Origin: ANME-2 cluster archaeon
GTDB lineage: Archaea; Halobacteriota; Methanosarcinia; Methanosarcinales; Methanocomedenaceae
Assembly: GCA_022353185.1 (NCBI GenBank)
Contig: JAKRWB010000515.1
Location: forward strand, 1-9,488
Direction: 5' to 3'
Length of the DNA stretch: 9,488 nt
Shown here: positions 1-5,456 of the stretch, in pieces
Layout of the letters: each line of letters starts with the position of its first letter
How positions within the stretch are numbered: the first letter of the stretch is position 1
Notes under the pieces: generated by a model
Seen by the model: only the letters and a program-made list of their open reading frames with translations
Databases searched by the model: none
What the model was told of the DNA's origin: nothing
Position numbers and translations under genes: made by a program

Positions 1-351
1 AGTACCAACAGTATCATCCTGGGCCTGGGTGTGGACTATTCCATCCATATCATGCACCGTTACAAAGAGGAGAGGGAAAAAGGAGCCAATCCCCATGAGG
101 CTATCCAGACCTCTATTTCAAGGATAGGCAAGGCCATTGTGACCTCGGGACTGACCACATCAGGCGGGTTTGCTGCAATGGTGCTGTCTCCTTTCCCGCT
201 TATGCAATGGTTCGGCATCATTGCGTTCATTTCCATATTGCTGATACTATTGCTGACACTTACAATGCTGCCTGCCTTGTTGATATTGATTGACAGGCCA
301 GGGGCGAACCACCTCAATTACAGGATGACATCAAGCGATAACATTTTATGA
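1..351 (+). CDS. MMPL/RND-superfamily exporter, C-terminal end (5' cut by window)
   Basis: The frame is open from the first base and ends at TGA 349-351, so about 116 C-terminal residues of a longer membrane protein are visible. The segment GLGVDYSIHIMHRYKEE (residues about 8-24) is the signature of MMPL/RND-type permeases, in which the Asp lies in a transmembrane helix of the proton-relay region. It is followed by a Thr/Gly-rich helix (SGLTTSGGFAAMVLS) and a last hydrophobic stretch (about residues 70-104) rich in Ile and Leu. Archaeal members (the HAE3-like branch) are usually 700-1000 residues with about 12 membrane helices and are annotated as lipid, hopanoid or drug exporters; the substrate here is unknown. 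The gene ends about 30 bases before the first toxin-antitoxin pair. Family assignment is good; function is inferred from family only. Confidence 0.88.
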   Translation, partial: STNSIILGLGVDYSIHIMHRYKEEREKGANPHEAIQTSISRIGKAIVTSGLTTSGGFAAMVLSPFPLMQWFGIIAFISILLILLLTLTMLPALLILIDRPGANHLNYRMTSSDNIL

Positions 352-353
352 CA

Positions 354-398
354 ACATGTTGATATTACATGTTGATATATCATGTCGTTTAAACATGT
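354..398 (+). promoter_or_regulatory. Direct repeats with ACATGT core, probable antitoxin operator
   Basis: The 12-base word ACATGTTGATAT occurs twice, at 354-365 and 367-378, with a 13-base period. A third ACATGT lies at 393-398, just inside the antitoxin gene. Each copy carries the palindrome ACATGT. Short spaced palindromes directly before a ribbon-helix-helix antitoxin are typical autoregulatory operators, so I infer binding by the 382-612 product or the toxin-antitoxin complex. The repeat is seen directly; the function is inferred. Confidence 0.5.
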
Positions 399-612
399 AC
401 AGGTAAAACTGGAAGATTATGAATATTCAGGGCTTAAAATGTTAGCTGATGAGAAACATCTCTCATTAAAGGATGCTGTCAGGGAGGCCATATTGTTCTG
501 GGTAAGGAATAAGTCAGACCTTGACAAGGATGACCCTTTCTTCAAAACGTCCGGGATGTTCTCAACTGATGAGCACCTGTCAGAGAACCATGACCGGATA
601 TATGAGGTATGA
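382..612 (+). CDS. VapB-type ribbon-helix-helix antitoxin
   Basis: This 76-residue protein opens with a beta strand (FKHVQVKLEDYEYS), then a helix (GLKMLADEKHLS) and a second helix (LKDAVREAILFWVRN). That is the layout of a MetJ/Arc/CopG-type ribbon-helix-helix DNA-binding domain. The acidic, polar C-terminus (about residues 47-76) would be the flexible arm that wraps the toxin. The stop is 3 bases before the GTG start of a PIN-domain toxin, so the two are almost certainly co-transcribed and form a type II VapBC module. There is no strong ribosome-binding site, and the ATG lies just behind the ACATGT repeats, which suggests a short or absent leader. VapB families are weakly conserved in sequence, so the call rests on fold pattern plus neighbour. 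Confidence 0.75.
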   Translation: MSFKHVQVKLEDYEYSGLKMLADEKHLSLKDAVREAILFWVRNKSDLDKDDPFFKTSGMFSTDEHLSENHDRIYEV

Positions 613-615
613 AAT

Positions 616-1026
616 GTGCTTTTCATAGACACTTCTGCATTCCTGGCACTGGCGAATGACAGGGATAACTTCTACAAAGCAGCTCAGTGTTTCATGATGG
701 ACCTGCAAAATGGAAAATTCAGACCTACCAGATTGATCACCTCTGATTATATCATAGATGAAACTTTAACCAGGATCAGGTTCAAGGTAGGGCATACACA
801 GGCTGTTAGCTGGGGCCGGAACATCCATAGTTCGAAAATTATTGAATTGCAGAGGGTTGATGAGACGATTTATGAGAATGCAATGGCAATATTTGAGAAA
901 TATAATGATAAACAATTGAGCTTTACTGACTGTACCAGTTTTGCATTGATGAAAAGCATGGCCATTGATGATGTTTTCACCTTTGATGAAGATTTCAGGA
1001 AAATGGGATTTAATATTATGCCATAA
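616..1026 (+). CDS. VapC-type PIN-domain toxin (endoribonuclease)
   Basis: The product is 136 residues, the usual VapC length. It starts MLFIDTSAF, which places the first PIN acidic residue at D5. Further candidates are E49 in DYIIDET, D105 in FTDCTSF, and D124/D126 in FTFDEDF, giving the complete acidic Mg/Mn site of an active PIN nuclease. VapC toxins cleave tRNA or rRNA and stop translation until bound by VapB. I chose GTG 616 because GAGGT at 604-608 lies 7 bases upstream; the ATG at 614 is in another frame. The 3-base spacing from the antitoxin supports translation of both from one message. Active-site completeness suggests a functional toxin, though the RNA target cannot be read from sequence. 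Confidence 0.85.
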   Translation: MLFIDTSAFLALANDRDNFYKAAQCFMMDLQNGKFRPTRLITSDYIIDETLTRIRFKVGHTQAVSWGRNIHSSKIIELQRVDETIYENAMAIFEKYNDKQLSFTDCTSFALMKSMAIDDVFTFDEDFRKMGFNIMP

Positions 1027-1073
1027 CAGTTGAATATGGAAGAAAATATATCGAACGAGATGGGGAGAGTTAT

Positions 1074-2408
1074 ATGAGTAATAATACAATAAAAGTCTTA
1101 ATAATGGGGGCGGCAGGCCGGGATTTCCACAATTTCAATGTATATTTCAGGGATAATCCTGCCTACCATGTGGTGGCCTTCACTGCAACGCAGATACCTG
1201 ATATCGAGGGCAGGACATACCCGGCTGCCCTTGCCGGTGAGCGGTATCCTGATGGCATTCCCATATACCCGGAAGATGAGCTTGTTGACCTGATACATTC
1301 ACATTTCATTGACCAGGTGGTGTTCGCCTACAGCGATGTGCCATATTATTATGTCATGTCAAAAGGTGCATTGGTCAATGCTGCTGGCGCGGATTTTATC
1401 ATGCAGGGACCCGAATCCACTATGATTGGGAGCAGCAAACCCGTGATATCGGTCTGTGCGGTGCGTACGGGTAGCGGCAAGACCTCTGTGAGTAAAAAAA
1501 TATGCCAGATACTGCGAAAGCTGGGTAAAACATCATCGGTGGTCAGGCATCCCATGCCCTACGGGGACCTGGCAAAGCAGGCAGTGCAGCGTTTTTCATC
1601 GTACGAAGACCTGGATGAAATGGACACCACCATCGAGGAGCGGGAGGAATACGAGACTCATATCGATGTGGGATGTACGGTATTCGCAGGTGTGGATTAT
1701 GAGAAGATACTACGCAGGGCCGAGGCCGAGGCAGATATTGTGGTATGGGATGGAGGTAACAACGATTTCCCGTTCTTCAAACCCGACCTGAGCATTGTGG
1801 TGGCCGACCCGCACAGGGCCGGGGACGGGCTCACGTACTACCCTGGTGAAATTAACCTGCGAATGGCAGATGTGGTCGTGATCAATAAACAGGACACGGC
1901 AGAACTGGAAAATATCGAGCTGGTGCGCCGCATCATTATGGAGGTCAACCCGGATGCCAGGATCATTGATTCTGCCTCACCCATCACAGTGGAACATCCT
2001 GAGCTCATCAAGGGTAAACGGGTGCTGGTGGTGGAGGACGGGCCTACCCTGACCCATGGCGGCATGAAATACGGGGCCGGTACTATTGGTGCCAAAAAAG
2101 CGGGGGCACGGGAGATAATTGACCCCAGGCCGTATACGGTGGGTACGATCACCGAGACCTTCAAGAAATATCCTGATATGGGACCGCTGCTTCCTGCCAT
2201 GGGTTATAGCGACCGGCAAATTCAGGACCTGGAAGAGACCATTAACAGGGTTGATTGCGATGCAGTGGTCATCGGGACACCCATTGACCTGAACCGGGTT
2301 ATCAATATTAATAAACCTGCTACCAGGGTGCGCTATGAGATAAAAGAGATAGGGGAGATGACCCTGGAAACGGTAATAGATGAGTTCCTTAAAAAGGTGG
2401 ATGCTTGA
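1074..2408 (+). CDS. cpgS: Cyclic 2,3-diphosphoglycerate synthetase-type P-loop protein (COG2403)
   Basis: This 444-residue protein has an N-terminal nucleotide-fold region (KVLIMGAAGRDFHNFNVYFR, residues 7-26) and a P-loop GSGKT at 133-137. A Walker-B-like strand ending VVWDGGNND lies at 223-231, and there is an NKQD motif at 271-274. Length and motif order fit the archaeal cyclic 2,3-diphosphoglycerate synthetase family, which uses ATP to close 2,3-diphosphoglycerate into the cyclic compound stored by several methanogens as an osmolyte, thermoprotectant or phosphate reserve. The same family is often labelled only as a predicted GTPase. GGGGAG at 1062-1067 gives a good ribosome-binding site for ATG 1074. 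Its stop overlaps the TTG start of carbamate kinase, implying translational coupling. The family is firm. The enzymatic assignment is less so, because pairing with carbamate kinase could mean a different reaction in this branch. Confidence 0.82.
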   Translation: MSNNTIKVLIMGAAGRDFHNFNVYFRDNPAYHVVAFTATQIPDIEGRTYPAALAGERYPDGIPIYPEDELVDLIHSHFIDQVVFAYSDVPYYYVMSKGALVNAAGADFIMQGPESTMIGSSKPVISVCAVRTGSGKTSVSKKICQILRKLGKTSSVVRHPMPYGDLAKQAVQRFSSYEDLDEMDTTIEEREEYETHIDVGCTVFAGVDYEKILRRAEAEADIVVWDGGNNDFPFFKPDLSIVVADPHRAGDGLTYYPGEINLRMADVVVINKQDTAELENIELVRRIIMEVNPDARIIDSASPITVEHPELIKGKRVLVVEDGPTLTHGGMKYGAGTIGAKKAGAREIIDPRPYTVGTITETFKKYPDMGPLLPAMGYSDRQIQDLEETINRVDCDAVVIGTPIDLNRVININKPATRVRYEIKEIGEMTLETVIDEFLKKVDA

Positions 2409-3337
2409 GCCTTATAGTGGCCGCTCTTGGCGGCAATGCAATTATCAAGCCGGGGCAAAAAGGCACCATAAGGGAGCAGTTCGACAATACTTTTGAATCC
2501 ATGGGGTATATCGCCCATCTGGTGCGGGCGGGCCACCGGGTGGTGCTGACCCACGGGAACGGGCCGCAGGTGGGTTTTATTATGATGCAGGTGGAGGCGG
2601 CCAGGGGGAAGGTGCCCTATGTACCACTGAATGTGGACGTGGCCCAGTCCCAGGGGAGCATGGGATATATGATTGCACAGAGCCTGGTGAACCAGTTGAA
2701 GGACCATCATCTCGATACGAGGGTGGCCCCGGTGGTCACGCAGGTGCTGGTGGACCCCCATGACCCTGCGTTTGAGCATCCTACCAAGCCGGTGGGGCCG
2801 TTCTATGACAGGGCACATGTGGAGGAACTTGAACGCTGCGGCCATGCGATGGTGGAGGATAGCGGCCGGGGCTGGCGCAGGGTGGTGCCTTCGCCCGTGC
2901 CAGTGGATATCATTGAAGTGGAAGTCATTAAGAAACTGGTCCGGGACGGCGTTATCGTGGTGGCCTGTGGGGGCGGGGGTGTTCCTGTGGTTGAGGAGGA
3001 TGGCGACCTGAAGGGTGTGGATGCGGTGATTGATAAGGACCTGGCGTCGAGTTTGCTGGCCAGGGAGATCGGGGCGGATGTGGTGATGTTCCTGACTACT
3101 GTGGATAAGGTGTGCCTGAATTATAATACGCCAGCCCAGGTTGAACTGGACAGGCTGACTGTGGAGGATGCGCACCGCTACCTGGCAGAGGGGCAGTTCA
3201 CGCCCGGGAGCATGGGGCCCAAGATCCAGGCTGCGGTGGAGTTTGTGGAGCAAGGGGGGGAGCGGGCGGTTGTGTGCAGGCCTGAGGGTGTGGTGGAAGC
3301 GCTGGAGGGGAGGAGGGGGACTGTTGTTGTTAGGTGA
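2405..3337 (+). CDS. arcC: Carbamate kinase
   Basis: At 310 residues this has the full family length. It shows the amino-acid-kinase signatures in order: ALGGNAI (7-13), THGNGPQVG (49-57), PTKPVGPFYD (126-135), RRVVPSPVP (158-166), ACGGGGVP (187-194), VIDKDLAS (208-215) and GSMGPK (268-273). The enzyme interconverts ATP plus carbamate with ADP plus carbamoyl phosphate in the cytoplasm, either making ATP from carbamoyl phosphate or supplying it to arginine and pyrimidine synthesis. The start is TTG 2405 inside the overlap with the cpgS stop, with GGTGG just upstream at about 2395-2400; the ATG at 2401 is out of frame. The gene is clearly richer in G+C than its surroundings. No arginine deiminase or carbamoyltransferase is nearby. 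A broken second copy of its 3' end lies about 1.9 kb downstream. Confidence 0.95.
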   Translation: MSLIVAALGGNAIIKPGQKGTIREQFDNTFESMGYIAHLVRAGHRVVLTHGNGPQVGFIMMQVEAARGKVPYVPLNVDVAQSQGSMGYMIAQSLVNQLKDHHLDTRVAPVVTQVLVDPHDPAFEHPTKPVGPFYDRAHVEELERCGHAMVEDSGRGWRRVVPSPVPVDIIEVEVIKKLVRDGVIVVACGGGGVPVVEEDGDLKGVDAVIDKDLASSLLAREIGADVVMFLTTVDKVCLNYNTPAQVELDRLTVEDAHRYLAEGQFTPGSMGPKIQAAVEFVEQGGERAVVCRPEGVVEALEGRRGTVVVR

Positions 3338-3360
3338 TTGGTAAGGCGGTTAATCCGGGT

Positions 3361-3590
3361 TATGTGTATATAGTTGTGAAATGCCGCTGAAAATATTCCG
3401 TAAGTTATATATCAAAGATAATCAAAGGTTGAAGTAGCAGGGTGTTCAGGAAGGAGTTTCCACATTTGAAGGATGCTGTGGTGATCACCTCTGGGCTTCA
3501 AATTGGTACTTTGACTCTGTGGGAACTGGCTGGGATGTAGTTGAGAAATATATCTCAGTATATAATTCATATGAGCATTACTGGAGGTAA
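3361..3590 (+). pseudogene. tnpA: Decayed IS200/IS605-family TnpA (Y1 HUH) transposase, C-terminal half
   Basis: Reading from 3361 gives Y-V-Y-I-V-V, which fits a decayed HUH strand (normally H-V-H-L-L). The same frame continues KYSVSYISKIIKG, a stop at 3430, then SSRVFRKEFPHLKDA, matching the family pattern P-K-Y-S-x-S ... K-G-x-S-S-R ... F-P-x-L-K. After a frame change near 3474 it reads GDHLWASNWYFDSVG, then VVEKYIS, ending at TAA 3588. This is the family's W-G-x-x-L-W-x-x-x-Y-F-x-x-x-V-G ... Y-I tail that carries the catalytic Tyr. Two in-frame stops (3388, 3430), one frameshift, the lost first His and a missing N-terminal third mean it is dead. The frames are seen directly; the family is assigned from remembered motifs. 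Confidence 0.8.
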
Positions 3591-3615
3591 ATACGGAAAA
3601 ATCGCTATATTCAGG

Positions 3616-3635
3616 CCTTGGACATTTGTCCGAGG
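3616..3635 (+). repeat. Hairpin beyond the tnpA fossil, possible IS right-end structure
   Basis: CCTTGGAC (3616-3623) pairs with GTCCGAGG (3628-3635) across the 4-base loop ATTT, with one G-T wobble. IS200/IS605 elements carry subterminal hairpins that TnpA recognises, and this one lies 25 bases past the fossil's stop, where a right end would be. A rho-independent terminator is less likely because no T-run follows. The hairpin is seen directly; its role is inferred. Confidence 0.5.
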
Positions 3636-3685
3636 TATACCGATGACGAAAACTCCATCCTCAATCCAACCCCACACTCAAAAAC

Positions 3686-3715
3686 CTTAAACCCAATAAC
3701 GCCCAATACCCCATT
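3686..3715 (+). promoter_or_regulatory. Probable TATA-like box for a leaderless antitoxin message
   Basis: CTTAAA at 3686-3691 lies about 25-30 bases before ATG 3716, and no Shine-Dalgarno sequence is visible in front of that ATG. This is the spacing expected if transcription starts at or next to the start codon, as for archaeal leaderless messages. The box is a weak match, so the call is tentative. Confidence 0.35.
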
Positions 3716-3958
3716 ATGCACAAAATTGCCAAAATTGATAAATTTGGGAGAATTTCAATTCCTGCCAAAATGAGGGAATCCCTCTGCCTGAAAGAATCCA
3801 CAGCAGTATACATAATAGACAGGGACAACGAACTCATCATACGCCCAATCCATACCAAAACTCCTGATGCCGCAAAGAAAATCTCTAAGATGAACCTACC
3901 CATAGACGATTGGGAGACCATGGAACAGGAAATCGAAACAGGTGCTGTCAATGAATGA
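3716..3958 (+). CDS. AbrB/MazE-fold antitoxin (VapB-type) of a PIN toxin
   Basis: This 80-residue protein begins MHKIAKIDKFGRISIPAKMR and continues to an IIRPI strand near residue 47. This is a SpoVT/AbrB swapped-hairpin DNA-binding domain with the hallmark K-x-G-R-I-x-I-P. The C-terminal 30 residues are charged and contain the WETMEQEIE segment expected to contact the toxin. Its stop overlaps the PIN gene that follows by 8 bases, so the pair is a second VapBC-type module, distinct in antitoxin class from the 382-1026 pair. It probably represses its own promoter. No ribosome-binding site is visible. The A+T-rich codon use differs from carbamate kinase and suits mobile accessory genes. Confidence 0.85.
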   Translation: MHKIAKIDKFGRISIPAKMRESLCLKESTAVYIIDRDNELIIRPIHTKTPDAAKKISKMNLPIDDWETMEQEIETGAVNE

Positions 3959-4373
3959 ATATTTCATTGACACAAATATATTCATGTATGCCGCAGGCAA
4001 ACCCCATGAATTCAAACAGCCCTGTGTTGACATCCTGTCCAGAATCCAATCTGGAGAATTGAACGCAGCAATTGATACCGAAGTGTTCCAGGAAATATTA
4101 TACAGGTACCACCATATCAATCTTCCAGACAAAGGAACAGACCTGGCATGGAGCATGATGGATTTAGGAATAAATGTGCTGCCTGTTACCAAAAAGGATA
4201 TTGAAATATCCCTGTACTTTTATCAACAATACCGGGCTAAAGGTGTTTTACCAAGGGACATCATCCATGCTGCCACAATGTTGCAAAACGGGCTTGAGGT
4301 AATTGTAAGTGTGGATAAGCATTTTGACGTTATCGAAGAAGTTCAGCGGATTGCTCCTTCTGACTTAATCTAA
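3951..4373 (+). CDS. VapC-type PIN-domain toxin (endoribonuclease)
   Basis: From ATG 3951 this is 140 residues starting MNEYFIDTNIFMYAAG, which puts the first PIN aspartate at D7. Other acidic positions are E44/E48 (DTEVFQE), D103 (PRDIIHAATM) and D122 (SVDKHFD), a complete PIN active site. It is expected to cleave RNA when freed from its AbrB-type antitoxin. An upstream in-frame GTG at 3942 is possible, but AGGTG at 3940-3944 sits well for ATG 3951, and the shorter form begins in the normal PIN way. The ATG lies inside the end of the antitoxin gene (8-base overlap), implying coupled translation. It shows little resemblance to the toxin at 616-1026 beyond the motifs, so the two modules seem independently acquired. 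Confidence 0.85.
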   Translation: MNEYFIDTNIFMYAAGKPHEFKQPCVDILSRIQSGELNAAIDTEVFQEILYRYHHINLPDKGTDLAWSMMDLGINVLPVTKKDIEISLYFYQQYRAKGVLPRDIIHAATMLQNGLEVIVSVDKHFDVIEEVQRIAPSDLI

Positions 4374-4421
4374 TGTATCTCCTTCACTCATACAAACAGC
4401 TTTGTTTCCCAACCCGTTCGA

Positions 4422-4463
4422 AAAACACTTATATCAATCAGATGAAATGTATAATTAAGGAGA
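4422..4463 (+). promoter_or_regulatory. BRE/TATA promoter and Shine-Dalgarno site of the third toxin-antitoxin pair
   Basis: AAAAACACTTATAT at 4421-4434 reads as an A-rich BRE followed by a TATA box. Transcription would start near 4455-4460, just before or within AAGGAGA (4457-4463), which is spaced well for ATG 4471. It supports independent expression of the 4471-5038 pair. Confidence 0.5.
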
Positions 4464-4470
4464 AGTAATC

Positions 4471-4689
4471 ATGTCAATCGAATTTTCTCTCTATGAAAAA
4501 AAGCTAATTAATGAAATTAAAGAGACACCACAAGAATATCTACCGAATCTACTTCAGATTGTGCGGTTATTTCGTGAGAGTGTAGTCTTGAAGCCAGCAG
4601 AAGTTAGCTTTCACCAGGGTTGGAAAGAAGCGAAAGCAGGTGATACACGACCGGTGTCTGAATTGTGGGATGGCATTGATGCCGAGTGA
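4471..4689 (+). CDS. Antitoxin partner of a RelE/ParE-family toxin
   Basis: The 72-residue product has an N-terminal helical region (YEKKLINEIKETPQEYLPNL, about 8-27, then LQIVRLFRES) and a polar tail SFHQGWKEAKAGDTRPVSEL followed by WDGIDAE. Small proteins ending in this G-W-x-E-A ... V-S-x-L-W-D-G-I pattern occur directly before RelE/ParE-family toxins, notably in cyanobacteria; I recognise the pattern from that context and not from a named domain. A strong AAGGAGA precedes the ATG. The following toxin start overlaps its 3' end. Expected role: bind and neutralise the toxin and probably repress the shared promoter. The antitoxin role comes mainly from the neighbour. Confidence 0.7.
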   Translation: MSIEFSLYEKKLINEIKETPQEYLPNLLQIVRLFRESVVLKPAEVSFHQGWKEAKAGDTRPVSELWDGIDAE

Positions 4690-5038
4690 ATCATCCGAAC
4701 CAGTGCCAGTGCAGGTTGAGTTCACTCCAGAATTTAAACGTAATCTCCGAGCGCTTTTTAAAAAATATCGACACATTCGCTCTGACGTTCAGCCAGTGAT
4801 TAACCAACTTCAAGCAGGCGAGGTCATTGACGACCAAGTGCCTGGAACACATTATACTATATTCAAGGTGCGGGTTAGGAATAGTGATATCCAGAAAGGG
4901 AAACGTTCTGGTTATCGCCTGATCTATCATTTCAAGACATCCAAAAATATAATTCTTGTGACTATTTATTCCAAGTTGGATCAAACAGACATCTCAGCTA
5001 AGCAGATTAGGCGTATTTTAATCGGATTTGATAGGTAA
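4679..5038 (+). CDS. RelE/ParE-superfamily toxin (probable mRNA interferase)
   Basis: From ATG 4679 this is 119 residues. After a short polar lead it reads VEFTPEFKRNLRALFKKYR, then a middle part VFKVRVRNSDIQKGKRSGYR (first residue written V for family pattern; here IFKV), then LIYHF and IILVTIYSK, ending near RRILIGFDR. This is the RelE/ParE barrel pattern of beta strand, two helices and a Y-R-x-x-Y ... V-T-I-Y-S-K core, of the subtype frequent in cyanobacteria. Such toxins usually cut mRNA on the ribosome. The same frame opens at ATG 4640 and ATG 4670; I prefer 4679 because GGGATGG (4666-4672) precedes it and the overlap with the antitoxin stop is small. Frame and basic residues are intact, so it may be active. 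It is not related to the two PIN modules. Confidence 0.8.
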   Translation: MPSESSEPVPVQVEFTPEFKRNLRALFKKYRHIRSDVQPVINQLQAGEVIDDQVPGTHYTIFKVRVRNSDIQKGKRSGYRLIYHFKTSKNIILVTIYSKLDQTDISAKQIRRILIGFDR

Positions 5039-5143
5039 AATGCATAACTGTGTGAATAATACACAAAAAGAAAGTTAAATAACCAGGACATTTGAAGAAA
5101 TAAATCATGTCACATTATGGGTTGAAATCCCCAGTCAGGATTT

Positions 5144-5334
5144 GCTCCTGGGCGACGAGAACGGAGAAGGTTAATAGTAAAAGTAGCCCGGCGCTATCTG
5201 GAAGGTGGGCAGTTCCCACCCGGTCCCAAGATACAGGCTGCGGTGGAGTTTGTGGAGCAGGGGGGGACCGGGCGGTTGTGTGCAGGCCTGAGGGTGTGGT
5301 TGAGGCGCTGGAGGGGAGGGGGGACTGTGGTTGA
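5144..5334 (+). pseudogene. Broken second copy of the carbamate kinase 3' end
   Basis: From about 5159 the frame reads ERRRLIVKVARRYLEGGQFP, then PG, PKIQAAVEFVEQGG. This aligns with ELDRLTVEDAHRYLAEGQFT, PG, SMG, PKIQAAVEFVEQGG of carbamate kinase, with 3 codons missing. From 5225 onward the DNA is nearly identical to 3218-3313: I count four substitutions and one deleted base in 96 columns. The deleted base, next to the G-run at 5259-5266, shifts the frame. Restoring it gives RAVVCRPEGVVEALEG and a stop at 5332-5334. Nothing of the N-terminal 235 residues is present, so no enzyme can be made. The upstream part is far more diverged than the 3' part, so the remnant looks mosaic. Confidence 0.85.
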
Positions 5335-5456
5335 GAAGTGAATCTCATCGTACAATAGACGAGCATAAATTGAAATATAGGAATAAAAAATAAATGGCTC
5401 TCGTGTCAGCGTAGCGTTACTTCTATTTTAAATATAAACCAAATCATAAACACCCA

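Noticed and set aside
2333..3253. A 306-codon minus-strand frame opposite carbamate kinase
   Set aside because: It is the complement of a G+C-rich gene with all kinase motifs intact. Its His/Pro/Arg-rich product is typical of antisense artefacts.
3616..3635. Hairpin as a transcription terminator for carbamate kinase
   Set aside because: It lies about 280 bases beyond the gene and no T-run follows; an insertion-sequence end fits better.
3942..3950. GTG 3942 as the start of the second PIN toxin
   Set aside because: ATG 3951 gives the normal PIN opening and a well-placed AGGTG; the earlier start only adds three residues inside the antitoxin gene.
5107..5334. A 75-codon plus-strand frame as a gene
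   Set aside because: Its second half is the out-of-register carbamate kinase tail and its first half has no coding character, so it is a pseudogene by-product.
5405..5435. GTCAGCG...GTTAC as a hairpin or attachment site near the end of the cooC-like gene
   Set aside because: The arms pair only partly, and no second copy or core duplication is visible.
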